A stretch of 64,000 nt of DNA, from the NCBI RefSeq assembly GCF_027409185.1, contig NC_084462.1, positions 184,950,071 to 185,014,070 on the forward strand, written 5' to 3'. Positions 1 to 11,487 of this stretch are shown piece after piece (within the stretch, counting starts at the first letter, position 1; the number at the start of each line of letters is the position of its first letter). The translations under genes and the position numbers were made by a program. Source of the stretch: Cynocephalus volans (taxonomy: Eukaryota; Chordata; Mammalia; Dermoptera; Cynocephalidae). Below the pieces are notes generated by a model. That model saw only the letters and a list, made by a program, of their open reading frames with translations. It was not told the DNA's origin and searched no databases.

Positions 1-1701
1 GGGCGTTCTACACAGATTCCTGAAAATGTGAAATCAGCTTTGGAACTGGGGAATGGTCTAAGGTTGGAGGAGTTTGGAGGACTCGGAAGAAGAAAAAAGG
101 ACAAGGGAATGTTTGGAAATCTTAGAGATTTTTTAAATAGTTGTGATGTGAATGCTGCTAGAAATGTGGACAATAAAGGCCATGGTGATGAGGTTTCGAG
201 CAGAAATGAGGAACTTACTGGGAACTGGACAAAAGATCACCTTTGCTACACCACAGCAAGGAACTTGGCTGCATAGTGTCCGTGCCCTAGGACTTTGTGG
301 AAGGTGTGACTTAAGTGTTGTGAACCAGAATATTTGGCAGATTTCTAAGCAGCAAAGCATTCAGACAGCTGCATGGCTACTTGTAACAGCCTATGCTCAG
401 TTATGGTAGCAAAGGTATGACATGAATCTGGAATTGATCATTAAAAGAGAAGCAGACCATAAAGATTTTCCAAATCTTGTAGCCTGGCCATGTGGTAAAG
501 AATGAGAGAGCCCTTTCAGGAGAAAAACACAAGGGTGCATCAGATAGACTGGTTGCTGAAGACATTAGCTTGGTGATGAGGCAGCCAGATGCCAATAGCC
601 AAGACAATGGGAGAAAGGCCATGAAGGCATTTCAGAAGTGTCTGGGTCCACCCCTCACATCACAGGCCTAGGAGGACTGAGTAGTTCCAGGGGACAGATT
701 GCGGGTACTGTTCCCCGACACCAGTCCCTGCATCCCAGCTGCTCTGGCTGGAGCAGCCCTGCCTCAGGTGACCTCAGGTGTGGTTCATGCTGAAGCTCTG
801 GAGAGCACAAGCCAGAAACCTTGGTGGCATCCTCATCGTGTTAAGTCTGCAGACCTGCAGAACACAAGATTTCAGAGGATGTATGGAAAACCTGGGGCTC
901 AGGCAGAGACCTGCCACAGGGGTGGAGCTACTGCAGAGGCATCTACTAGAGCAATGCTGAGCAGAAATGTGGTGTTGTAGTACCCATAGGGAGCCCCCAC
1001 TAGGACAATGTCTAGCAGAGCTATGGGACTTGTGCCCCTTTCAGGACCCCAGAACAGTATGGCCATTGGCAAGAGCCACCTGGAAGAGCTGCAGGCACAG
1101 AGCAGCCTAGCGGTCTATTCCTGGCACAGTGATGGTGGTGGGCTTTGGGGGCCCAAAACCCCTGCTATGCCCAGGATACAGGACTTGAAGGCAAAGGGGA
1201 TTATTTTGGAGCTTTAAGATTTCATGTCTGGGGCTGGCCTGTGGTTCACTTGGGACAGTGCGGTGCTGATAACATCTAGGCCACCGGTTCGGATCCCTAT
1301 ATAGGGATGGCTGGTTAGCTCACTTGGGAGATCGTGGTGCTGACAACACCAAGTCAAGGGTTAAAATCCCCTTATTGGTCATCTTAAAAAAAAAATTCAT
1401 GTCTTCCCTGGTGGGTTTTGGACTTGTTTGGGGCCTGTTCCTCCTTTCTTCTGGACAAATTTTCCCTTTGGAATGGGAATGTGTACCCAATGTCTGTCCC
1501 ACCATCACATCTGGGAAGTAGATCAATCTATTACAGGTTTACAGCTGGAAGGAGTTTTGCCTTTAGTCTCAGACGAAACTTTAGACTTGTAATTTGGCGC
1601 TGAAACAAGCTAAGACTTTTGATACCATTGGCATGAAATGATTTTATGTTGTATGTGAGAGGGACATGAGTTTACTGGGGGTGGAGATGTCAGGGGCAGA
1701 A
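1..1701 (+). mobile_element. ERVL-MaLR internal region (MST/THE1-like), 5' part outside window
   Basis: This stretch reads like the internal, mostly non-coding part of MST/THE1-type MaLR elements in the sense direction. Recognisable blocks include the 'gagccccca...' segment near 990 and 'ggagctttaagattt' near 1,208, followed after a SINE by 'gacttgtttggggcctg' near 1,420. It runs directly into a matching LTR at 1,702. The short reading frames here are fragments without protein-family signatures. The family call is from memory of the consensus, not from a database search. Confidence 0.7.
1230..1395 (+). mobile_element. Dimeric tRNA-Ile-like SINE (CYN-type) inside the MaLR
   Basis: Two tRNA-like monomers stand in tandem. 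The first holds 'ggttcggatccctatata' (B box) near 1,285. The second starts 'ggctggttagctcactt' (A box, tRNA-Ile-like) near 1,308 and ends in an A run at 1,386-1,395. A 9-bp target-site duplication, ttcatgtct, sits at 1,221-1,229 and 1,396-1,404, which fixes both ends. Dimeric tRNA-Ile-derived SINEs are known as CYN elements of colugos, so this is the main taxonomic clue in the window. Confidence 0.8.
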
Positions 1702-2092
1702 TGATATAGTCTGGTATGTTCCTGCCCCCAAGCTCATGTTGTTATCTGATCCCCGATGTGGCAGTGTTGGGAGATGTTTGGGTCATGGGGGAAGATCCTT
1801 CAGGAATAAATTAATGCTCTTTCTGGAGAGGGTAGTGAGTTCTTGCTTTGTTAGTTCTCGTGAGAGTTGGTTGTTTAAAGGATCCTGGAACCTCCTCTGT
1901 CTCTCGCTTCTTCTTGCCATGTGATCTCCTTGCACTAGCTGGCTGACCTGCCGTTTTCCGCCATGAGTAGAAGCAGCCTGAGGCTTGCACCAGATGCAGC
2001 TGTCCCAGAATCATGAGCCAGATAAACCCCTTTTCTTTATAAATTACCCACTCGTGCATTCTGTCATAGCAACACAAAAATGGACTAGTGCA
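1702..2092 (+). mobile_element. MaLR 3' LTR (MST/MLT1-like)
   Basis: The LTR begins 'tgatatagtctgg' and ends 'aatggactagtgca', the usual start and end of MaLR LTRs. Inside are the expected landmarks: 'gggagatgtttgggtcatgggg' split by changes near 1,770, a leader-like 'cttcttgccatgtgatc' near 1,910, and 'cccttttctttataaattaccca' in altered form near 2,030. It directly follows the internal region, so this is a 3' LTR. The 5' LTR should lie before position 1. Confidence 0.75.
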
Positions 2093-2700
2093 GCTGCAAT
2101 GAATTTTAGATCTTAGAAAAATGGTTTCTACTACTTTGGTGGAGAGAAGTACATGATTCTTAGAAATTGAACTGCATGGTGACTAGTTTGCAGAGGGGAA
2201 GACTTCGACATGGATAGAGGCAAGCTCTGCTCCAGAAGGTAAGCCCTTCAAATAATCCACCAGTTGTCCCCCTGCCGAGTCCGAGTCACTGATCCCTGGC
2301 ACTGTTGCTGATACAGTATGAGTAAGCGGTGGTGGAGAGCACAGCACAGCTGCACCCTTCCTCACTGTGCAGCCCTAAGGATGGACCTCACTAAGAAATA
2401 TTACTCTGCATCCTGTCCTGAGACAGACAGGGAAAGTCAGGCAAGCCTGAGTCCCAAAGAAAAAACAAACAAAGAAAAAAACATGTGATGATGTTCAAAG
2501 ATAGGAAACATACCTAGATTTACTATGTTTGGAGTCTTTGGGGAGGCATCTTCTGGTGGGAAACCACAGCCTCTGAGAGAAACCCCTCCAAGCCTTCCAC
2601 TGCTCCTGTCCCCAACTCAACCTGTTATGTGTGTCCAAAGTGCCCCCTGGTGGTGCTGAGGGCCACTGGTCACCCAGCTCCTTTTGTCTCCCTTTGGGGA
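2093..2700. other. No gene seen; flank of an IGHV relic
   Basis: No reading frame here has a recognisable domain. The segment just before 2,701 ('cagctccttttgtctccctttgg') is the ordinary 3' flank of the IGHV relic. I see no clear repeat family in the rest. Confidence 0.4.
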
Positions 2701-2739
2701 GATTTGTGTCTGGGCTCACACTGACATCCCCTCACTGTG
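2701..2739 (-). promoter_or_regulatory. V-type recombination signal (23-bp spacer)
   Basis: On the minus strand the heptamer CACAGTG (2,733-2,739) is followed by a 23-bp spacer (2,710-2,732) and the nonamer ACACAAATC (2,701-2,709). The heptamer is perfect, and the nonamer differs by one base from the ACACAAACC used by the two intact genes in this window. The signal is better preserved than the V segment attached to it. Confidence 0.85.
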
Positions 2740-2937
2740 TCTCTCACACAGTAATATGTGGCCTTGTCCACGGCTCTCATAGTTTCATTTGCGGATGCAG
2801 CAAGTTTTTGCTATTTTCTCCCGAGATGGTAACTCAGAATCATAAATGGATTATACAGTGTATCCAAGTACTCATGTATGGTAAGAGGGAGCTCCAGGGT
2901 CTGGGGTGAACCAACCTCAGGAAAGAGTTGGACCTGC
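2740..2937 (-). pseudogene. IGHV pseudogene remnant, clan III (VH3-like)
   Basis: Directly upstream of the recombination signal the minus strand encodes a framework-3-like stretch (SRENSK-, then after a one-base frameshift -ATYYCVR at the end). Farther upstream, near 2,885-2,937, a degenerate framework-1-like piece beginning QVQL can be read. The whole is about 198 bp, against about 296 bp for an intact V region, so CDR1 and framework 2 appear deleted. No leader exon is convincing. The clan III assignment rests on the framework-3 pattern only. It can still act as a recombination substrate in principle but cannot give a V domain. Confidence 0.7.
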
Positions 2938-3044
2938 CTAGTCAGTTTTGCCTAGAGACGTTCTCCTTCCTGTAAAGAGAGCGCTTCGTCATTTTGCTGA
3001 GTTCTATTTTTTGTTTACATCACACATAGAGAACCAGAGTTCAT

Positions 3045-3434
3045 GCAGATGCACTTTAATGAGTCGCTGTAAAGCTGCTCAACCACACCAGTTGTCAATC
3101 TCTTCTACCTGCTGGTCATCCTGCACCGACTGGACCAATTGTTGATAGGACTGGGTCTGGAGCTCACAGACCCCTCAAGCCCATTCACAGACTGGGTCAC
3201 AAACCTTTCACACGCCAGGCTGGGTCCCCAGACCCTCCACACGTAGGTCTGTGAGCTAGGAAACCAGCCAAAAGGTCCCTCGAGCCATAGGTTGGAAAGC
3301 ATGGCTGTGCTGGGCGGACACCCAAGACTGACACCCCCCACCTGCTTCACTAAAACTACTCTCTCTCTCTCTCTCTCAAGAACACAAGAATAGCAACAAA
3401 ACTAAAAAGATACATTGGCGCACATGTGCACTAA

Positions 3435-3477
<43 letters not shown>

Positions 3478-3562
3478 TTGCTTACAATGGATGTGCTAAA
3501 ACCACACCCAACGGGACTCGAGGTGAGGGCCCTGACCAAACTATTCTATTTTCCCAACAGTC
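3045..3562 (+). repeat. Left arm of a ~0.5-kb inverted repeat
   Basis: This arm is matched in reverse complement by 3,735-4,235. Shared blocks, from the outside in, include 'cctgcaccgactgg' (3,120), 'tctggagctcacagacccct' (3,158), 'aaccagccaaaaggtccct' (3,263), 'acacccaagactgacac' (3,319), 'agcaacaaaactaaaaaga' (3,393) and 'gaccaaactattctatttt' (3,534). The CA run at 3,438-3,475 is longer than its partner GT run. The same repeat unit, without the inversion, recurs near 37,245 and 58,450. It may be an LTR, but I cannot name a family. Confidence 0.85.
3438..3475. repeat. (CA)n microsatellite
   Basis: About 19 CA dinucleotides lie within the left arm of the inverted repeat. The right arm carries only a short GT run at 3,818-3,828, so the tract expanded in one arm after the inversion arose. 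Confidence 0.95.
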
Positions 3563-3734
3563 TCCCACATTATAAGCTTCAGTATGTCTCTCTATCTCGC
3601 CTTCTCTATTGATGCACACTCTTACTTGTAACTGTCTTATTGAGCTGTAATAGATGTAATGATCTGCATATACTAAGTGTGCATTTGATGAATGCTGACA
3701 TGCATTCACACCTGCACAGTCATCACCACCATGG

Positions 3735-4235
3735 TCGGGAAAATAGAATAGTTTGGTCAGGGCCCTCACCTGGGGTCCAGTTGGGTGTGGTTTTAGCACA
3801 TCCATTGTAAGCAAATTGTGTGTGTGTGGAGTTAGTGCGCATGTGTGCCAATGTGTCTTTTTAGTTTTGTTGCTATTCGTGTGTTCTTTAGAGATAGAGA
3901 GATAGAGAGAGAGAGAAAGAGTAGTTTTGGTGAAGCAGGCAGGAGAGTGTCGGTCTTGGGTGTCCTCCCAGTGCAGCCATGCTTTCCAACCTATGGCTCC
4001 AGGGACCTTTTGGCCAGTTACCTAGCTCGTAGATCTGCATGAAGGGGTCTGGGGACCCAGCCTGGCACGTGAAGATTTGTGACCCTGTCTGTGAATGAGC
4101 TCGAGGGGTCTGAGAGCTCCAGATTCGATCCTAGCTCAACAATCAGCCCAGTCGGTGCAGGATTACTGGCAAGTAAAAGAGCCCTACAACTGGCGCAGGC
4201 GTGGTCATGCAGCTAGACAATTGGTGCTGTGAGGG
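3735..4235 (-). repeat. Right arm of the ~0.5-kb inverted repeat
   Basis: Reverse-complement partner of 3,045-3,562, separated from it by a spacer of about 170 bp (3,563-3,734). It differs from the left arm by scattered substitutions and small indels, including GATA/GA-rich sequence at 3,890-3,920 where the left arm has CT repeats. The spacer contains a segment ('ttgagctgtaatagatg...') resembling an old L1 3' end. Confidence 0.85.
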
Positions 4236-5065
4236 TTCCAGGCCTTAGCCTAGCCAGACAACATTGACATAGCGAACAAGTATTTCACCCCTAAGTGTTT
4301 CCTCTTGTTCCTCTGTGATTTCTTCCCACTCCCTCCTTCCTGTCGCCTCATGTCCAGGCAACTTGTGACCTTCTTTATGTTACTTCACAGTAGTTTTTCT
4401 CTTCTAGACTTTAAGTAAATGGAATAGGCAGTATGTACTTTTAATTGTTCATCATATGTCTGAGTGTATCATTATTATTATTGTCATTACTATTATTATT
4501 ATCATCGATGGATGGCTACTTACAGGGACTGGGCAGAGTATATAGATCCATCCTGGTGTTGTGTAGCTCTTTCTCTGCTCCCCAGGGGTGATGGAGAGTT
4601 GAAGCTTACAAGGACTGAAAGACAAAAGTGGAGCTGTGCTAAGGAGACAAAGGCTGTGGAAGTGCAGGATTCCCAGGTGCTCTGCAGCTTCCTGTTGCTT
4701 GTTTTGGGGTGGCAGGTGTCACTCCCCTTATCTTACAAGCAAAGTGTTCTGTTACTGCTCCTCCATTAGTTTCCAAGTGACTTGCAAAGGAAAAAAAAGT
4801 TGAAACTATTGAAGCCAGAGCTATGAAGGCCACTAGGATGGAGTGAGTTCTGACCTGAATTTCATCAGTACACCCTTGACACCTCCGTGGCCCCCACAAT
4901 CTTATCCTCCAATCTTCCATGAGTGCCCTAGGGCCTGCTATGGGGAGGTGATTTGCATTGCTCAGCCACAGCAACAGTGTAAGCGGAAGAAAGAGCATTG
5001 GATCGGAGGAGGCTAAGAACAATCTTCCCGAGCTTCTAAGGAAAAGCCAGCTATTGTGTAAAAAT
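4236..5065. other. No gene seen; (ATT)-rich tract at 4,466-4,504
   Basis: A short imperfect (ATT)n tract is the only clear structure. A 152-codon open frame on the minus strand (4,639-5,097) has no family motif and runs into the L1 that follows, so I treat it as chance. Confidence 0.45.
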
Positions 5066-5640
5066 AATGAAGAAAATCTAAGAGACATAGCAGACAAGCT
5101 CTAGCACTCTAACATCTGAATGGTGTGTATTCCAGAAGGAGAGGAGGAAGGAAAAGGTATTAAAAACCTACACAAGGAAATAATAACAGAAAACTTCCCA
5201 GGTTTAGGGAGAGATGCAGACCTTCAGATCCAGGAAGCTCAAAGGTCCCCAAACAGATTCAGTCCAAAAAGATCCTCCCAATACACATTATAATTAAACT
5301 TGCAAGGCACAAAGACAAAGAACTCTAGAAGCAACAAGAGAAAAGCATCAAGTCACCTACAGGGGAACCCCCCTCAGACTAACATCAGACTTCCCTACTG
5401 AGATCTTATAGGCCAGAAGAAAGTGGAATGACAGATCAAAACACTAAAACAAACAAACAAACAAACAAACAAACAAACAAACAAACAAACAAACAAACAA
5501 GCAAAAAAACACCAGCCAAGAATTCTTTAGCCAATAAGGCTCACCCCCAGAAATGAGGGAGAAATATTGTATTTTACAGACTAAAAAAAATTGTGGGAGT
5601 TCACCACCGCACGAGCAGCCCTGCAAGGAATTCTCAACAG
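5066..5640 (+). pseudogene. L1 ORF1 remnant (copy 1)
   Basis: Corresponds to the C-terminal RNA-binding half of ORF1p. Recognisable text includes 'gtattccagaagg' (GIPEGE region), 'cttcagatccaggaagctcaaag' in altered form (LQIQEAQR region, 5,222) and the end of the frame near 5,600. Frameshifts and stops are frequent. An (AAAC)n run of about 54 bp (5,447-5,500) expanded inside the old coding sequence. Confidence 0.8.
5447..5500. repeat. (AAAC)n microsatellite in L1 ORF1 remnant
   Basis: About 13 tandem AAAC units. The tract is absent from the matching place of L1 copy 2 (near 15,065), so it grew after insertion. Confidence 0.95.
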
Positions 5641-5848
5641 AGTCCTGCATCTGAAATCTGAATAATGAGGATCACTATCACAGATACACAAGAAAGAATA
5701 AAACCTGCCATCAAAACAAGAATGCCGTAAAAAAGAGTAAGAAGCTAAATCATCCCACCACAAATTTCAAACTAACACTGAAGAAGAGAATTAAAAGCAG
5801 AAGGAATGATCAAATGATATTTAAAACATCTAATCAAAAAGCAGGTAG

Positions 5849-8800
5849 ATGACAGGAATTAAACAATACATGTCAATTACTAACCAAAATGTGATTGGAT
5901 TAAACTCTCCCTTCAAAAGGTACAGATTGACAGACTGGATCAAAAAGCTAGACTCAAGTATATGTTGTCTTCATGAGACCCATCTCACCTGTGGGGACAC
6001 ACAGAGACTAAAAGTGAAGGGATGGAAAAAGTAACACCCCACAAATGGAAACCCAAAAAGAGCAGGAGCAGCTATTCTTATATCAGATAAGATAGACTTC
6101 AAACCAAGAAACACAAAAAGAGACAATGAAGGCCACTATGTAATGATAAAAGGATCTATCCAGCTAGAAGACATAACAGTCATAAATATGTATGCACCCA
6201 TACTTGAGCACCAAATATATGAAGGAAACACTCTTGGACCTAAAGAAAGAAATAGGCCCTAATACGTTAATAGTGGTTCATCCCAACAGCCCTTTCTCCA
6301 TAGGGAAAGTTTTTTTCCAGTCAACAAATCAGCAAAAAGGCACAGTTTTTAAACTACACATTAGACTTTCTGGACCTGGCAGATATATACAGAACATTTC
6401 ACCCAACAACTAAAGAATAAACTTTCTTCTCAACAGCACATGAAACATTCTGCAGGGTAGACCACATATTAGGTCACAAATCTAGTCCCAGCAAATTTTT
6501 TAAAAATGTAATTATTCCAAGTATCTTTTCAGACTACAATGGACTAAAACAGGAAATCAATAACCAGCAAAACCCTCGAAACTATACAAATACATGGAAA
6601 CTAAGCAACAGGTTCCTGAATGACCTATGGACCCAAGAAGAAATTAAACAGGAAATCAAAAAAATTCTTGAAACTAAAAAAAAAAAAAAAATAAGGATAC
6701 ATCACACTAAAACCTGTGAGACACTGCAAAAGCAGTGCTAAGAGGCAAATTTATTGCAATAAACGTTTACATCAAAAGAATGGAAAGACTTCAAATAAAT
6801 GACCTAACACTATGCCTTAAAGAACATGAAAAACAAAAACAATCCAATTCTAAAGATAGTAGACAGAAAGGGATCATTAAGATCAGAGCAGAGCTTTAAA
6901 TAGAGACCCAAAATGAAAGAAAAGAACAGTGAAACAAAAAGTTGGTCCTTAGACAAGATAAATAAAATAGACAATCCATTAGCAAGGCTCACAAAAAAAG
7001 AAGAGAAAAGACCCAAATAACAAAAATTGGAAAAGAAACAGGAGACATTACAATTGATACCACAGAAATATGAGAATCATTAGAGACTTTTATAAACAAG
7101 TGTATGACAACAAATATGAAAACCTGGAAGATATGAATATGTTTCTGGACACATACAAACTATCCAGACTAAACCAAGAAGAGATAGAAAATCTGAACAG
7201 ACCAGTAACAAAAAATGAGATTGAAGTGTTAATCACTATTCTTCAACCAAAGAAAAACCCAGGTCTGTAAGGCTTTAGAGCTGAATTCTACCAAACTTCT
7301 AAGAGGAAATAAAACCAATTCTCCTCAAACTATTCCAAAAATTGAAACAGAAACAATTCTCCCAGACTCATTCTATGAGGATAACATAACTCTGATACCA
7401 AAAACACATAAAGACACAACAAAAAAAAGAAAATTACAGGCTAATATCCTTGATGAACAAAGATGCAAAAATCCTCAACAAAATATCAGCAATCAGAACA
7501 CAGCAACACATCAAAAAAATTATACACCATGATGAAGTAGGATTCATCCCAGGGATGGAAGGATGGTTCAACATATGAAAGTCAATAAATGTGATACACC
7601 ACATCAACAAAACCAAGGACAAAGATCATATGACTACTGCAATAGATGCTGAAAAAGCATTTGACAAAATTCAACATCTCTTCATAATAAATACTCTCAA
7701 CAAATTAGAGGAAAGTATCTCAACACAATAAAATTCATCTATTCTGACTGGGTAACACCTGAAGGCTTTTCCCTTAAGAACAGGAACAAGACAAGGATGC
7801 CCACTCTCACCACTTCTATTTAACACAGTACTGAAGGTACTAGCCAGAGCAATCAGGCAAGAGAAAGAAATAAAGGACATCCAGATTGGAAAAGATGAAG
7901 TCAAACGGTCTGTGTTTGCAGATGACATGATACTATGTATAGAAAAACTTAGAGACTCTATCAAAAAACTCCTAGAGCTGTATAATAATTTCAGTAATGT
8001 TGCAGGACACAAAACAAATGTCCGCAAATCAGTTGCATTTATATTCTTCAATAATGAGCTAACAGAAAGAGATATCAAGAAATAAGCCAACTTACAACAG
8101 TCATCAAAAATAAATAAATAAATAAAATGCCTAAGAATCAATTTATCCAGGGAGGTGAACAATCTCTACAATGAGAACAACAAAGCACTGGGGAAAGAAA
8201 TTAAAGAAGACACAAAAAGATGGAAAGACATTCCACGCTCCTGGATTGGAAGAATTAACCTTGTGAAAATGTCTATACTACCCAAAGCAATCTACGGATT
8301 CAATGCAATCCACATCAAAATACCAATGACATTCTTCACAGATATGTGGGAACTCCCCCCCAAATAGTGTTATCATTCATATGGAAAAACAAAAGACCCC
8401 GAATAGCAAAAAGCAATCCTATGCAAAAAAAAAAATAAATAAAAAAAATAAAGTTAGAGGCATAACACTACCTGACCTCAAATTATACTACAAAGCTATA
8501 GTAACAATAAAAGCATGGTACTAGCATAAAAACAGACACTCAGACCAGCAGAGCAGAATAGAGAAACCAGAAATCACCCCTCAGGCTTATAGCCATCTGA
8601 TATTTGATGAAGGCAACAAAAACATACACTAGGGAAAAGACTGCTTCTTCAATAAGTTGTGCTGGGAAATTGGATATCCATATGCAGAATGAGACTAGAT
8701 ATGCACCTGTCACCATATACTAAAATCAACTCAAAATGGATTAAAAACTTAAGTATAAGATATGAAACTGTAAAATTACTAAAGGAAAATATAGGTGAAA

Positions 8801-9673
8801 CACTTCAGCAACTAAGCCTTGGCACAGACTTTATGAACATGAGATCAAATGCACAAGCAACAAAAGAAAAAATAAACAAGTGGGACTATATCAAATTAAA
8901 GATCTTCTGCACAGCAAAGGAAACAATCAACAGAGTGAAATGACAACCAAGAGAGTATGAGAACATTTTTGGTAACTATGCATCCAACAGCAGATTAATA
9001 TCCATAATATACAAGGAACTCAAACAATTACACAGTAAAAATAAATAAATATAATAACAATTAAAAAATAGGCAAAGGAACTGACCAGACATTTTTCAAA
9101 GGAAGATGTACAAATCACCACAGGTACATGAAAAAATGCTCAACAACACTAGTCATCACGGAAATGCAAATTAAAATCCCACTGAGATATCATCTCACCC
9201 TAGTTAGAATGGCTATAATCAAAAAGACAAATGCTGGTGAGGGTGTAGAGAAGGGAATGCTCCTGCACTGTTGGTGGGACTGTTAATTAGTAAAATCACT
9301 ATGGAAAACTGTATGGAGGTTTCTCAAACAACTACAGGTAGATCTTCCATATAATCCAGCAATCCCACTTCTGGGTATATACCCAAAGGAATGCAAATCA
9401 TCACGTTGAAGGGACACCTGTGCTCCCATATTCACTGTAGCTCTTTTCACGATAGCCAAGATATGGAACCAACCTAAATGTCTATCAATAGACAACTGGA
9501 GAAGGAAATTGTGGTATGTATACACCATGGAATACTATTCTGCCATTAAAAAAAAGAGTGAAATTCTCACATTTGCAACAACATGGATGAGCTTGGAGAA
9601 GCTTATGTTGGGTGAAATAAGCAAAACATGGAGGGATAAATATTGTATGTAATCACTCATACATGGAAGCTAA
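5849..9673 (+). pseudogene. L1 ORF2 remnant (endonuclease-reverse transcriptase, copy 1)
   Basis: Pieces of all ORF2 parts are readable in order. The endonuclease start is at 5,849 (SITNQNVIGLNSP, then DWIKK and ETHLT). Reverse transcriptase lies around 7,070-8,370 with the catalytic FADDM motif near 7,915. The C-terminal Cys-rich region is around 9,230-9,290. The frame is interrupted by numerous stops and frameshifts, so no enzyme can be made. The original stop corresponds to about 9,671-9,673. Confidence 0.88.
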
Positions 9674-9997
9674 CAGAGAAAGAAGGAAGGAAAGAAAGAC
9701 CACAACGGTTTGTTGGACTTGCAGTTGGAGAGAACATACCTAGGGATACGAAGTGGAGTAGGGAAAGGGGGACTGGGGTGGGGGTTGAGGATAACTGGGG
9801 GGATAATTGGGTATGGGACATGTGGTCAAATCACAATTTCTGGTAATTGGCATGCTGCTAGTATGGATCTGGCCATCACATCTTATGCATGAGTGGTGGC
9901 AATTTTCTTTATACCCCAAGAATATTCATAGCATGTTAAAAAAATTAAAAAAGAAGAATTTCTGAACTTCAAGAAAGGCTTTTGAAATAACTTGGTC

Positions 9998-9999
<2 letters not shown>

Positions 10000-10035
<36 letters not shown>
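10000..10035. repeat. (AG)n microsatellite at the start of unit A
   Basis: About 18 AG units. A similar (GA)n tract at 39,253-39,299 starts unit B. Sequence to the left of the two tracts is unrelated and sequence to the right is homologous, so this tract marks the duplication edge. Confidence 0.9.
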
Positions 10036-10039
<4 letters not shown>

Positions 10040-11199
10040 TCTACTACATCCTATTCCTCAGAAACAAGTCACTAAGGCAAGAGAGCCCCCCACACATATT
10101 GACAAGATGGCCCCCACCCCTTCCCCCATTTGAAAAATACACATTGGACTAGAAATATTACTGTGGAAATTTCTACAAAACTCATCTTCCTCAATCTCAT
10201 TTAGAAATCCTCTGTTCACACTCCTGCCCCAACACTTCCAACATCAGCCTTGACTGTCACATCAGATTCAGTTTTTAGGTTCATGATCTCGTCCCTTGCT
10301 TCAGGTCAGAGGTGACTCCTCGGTGGTGTTTTCTCAAGCGCAGCTGCTCCTGCATCTGCAGACCTGTGAGAGGGACACTCTCTGTGTCCTGCCTCCCCTT
10401 AACCCAATGTACTGTGATGAGTCAGATCCAGGAGGAAAACTAGACAACCCTGTTCAAAGAGTAATTCCAGGCACCTGGGAGTCACTGGATCACAGCAACT
10501 CTAACTCTGAGCATTAGTTGGGCACGTGGTGCCACTGTCTGGTGCTTGTCCATTTCTACTGTCTGGTGATGACACTGCATGACTCATGTCTTCTCTCTTT
10601 GGGATTGTTGTCCATCCTGTTAGAAAGATTTCCTTTCTCAATTTGAAATTGTTGGTGTTTGCAGTTGATTACTTTTTTAGTCTTCTTTATTTAAAATGAG
10701 CTGGGAGAAGTTACAGATTGTGAAATCGTATTAAAATATACATACAAACTGTTCCCTTGTGACAGTCCAGGGCATATATCAGATAATCCTACCTAATCAC
10801 ATCAGAATCAATTACTTTGAAATGGAGAAGAGGTAAAAATAAAAAACAGTAACTATGCATCAGTGTAAAACAGCCAATTCCAAATAAGGAAATGCTGAAG
10901 ACATTGGAGAATCTGACCTGTTTTCTTAGAGTCTGGGGATAAGGAAAATTTATACTCAAAAAAAGGACAGTGGAGTAGTTCTACAGGAGTAGATTTGCTC
11001 ATAAAAGAAAATGCAGACCCCTACCAAAAAAAAAAAAAAATCTTCACTCCCAGCCTTGCTCTGCACCTGCCCCTGTAGGTGGACCCTGTGAGCTGAGGAT
11101 CCTATGTGCCCCTCTTGATGAGTCCTGTGTCACCCCCCCAGGGCTCTTGCTGCTTTCCCCAGGCCAATGTTGTAGAGATTTTGCTCCATAACTTTCTCT
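10036..11199. other. Duplicated intergenic sequence, no gene seen
   Basis: Matches 39,300-40,470 in unit B. An A run at 11,025-11,040 is replaced by CAAA repeats in B. I recognise no coding or RNA gene. Confidence 0.5.
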
Positions 11200-11487
11200 A
11201 GTAGTTTCATAGTTTTGTGACTCGAATATAATTTATTTCCATTTTCAGGTGATTTTTGTATAAGCATGCAATTTCATTCTTTTGCATGTGGATAACCAGT
11301 ATAACTTTTAAAGAAACTGTGCTCTTCTCCATCATGTGTTCTTGGCACCTTTAACAAAGTCATGTGAACACAAATGTTTGGTTTTATTTCTCAGCTTTCT
11401 GTTCTGTTTGTCTGTGTGTCTGTTTATATGCCATCACCATGCTGTTTTTGATTACTTTAGCTCTATAATGTATTTCAAACCAAGATT
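11200..11487 (-). mobile_element. Ancient L1 ORF2 fragment, antisense
   Basis: The plus strand reads as the complement of L1 ORF2, with 'ttcattcttttgcatgtgga' (start of the CRR-K-DP region) and 'tgctgtttttgattactttag' (near the W-W region). It is heavily mutated and abuts a sense-strand L1 fragment. Unit B carries the same fragment at 40,470-40,738. Confidence 0.65.

Larger units (their letters stand above)
5066..9955 (+). mobile_element. Old 5'-truncated L1 (L1 copy 1)
   Basis: A LINE-1 copy that starts inside ORF1 (residues like ENLRDIADK-), continues through ORF2, and ends in a 3' UTR and A-rich tail near 9,935-9,955. Both frames are broken many times. It is clearly more diverged than the two other long L1 copies in this window, so it inserted earlier. 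It ends about 45 bp before the (AG)n tract at which duplication unit A begins. Confidence 0.9.

Noticed and set aside
5447-5500. CRISPR-like short direct repeats
   Set aside because: Simple microsatellites without unique spacers, in a mammalian genome.
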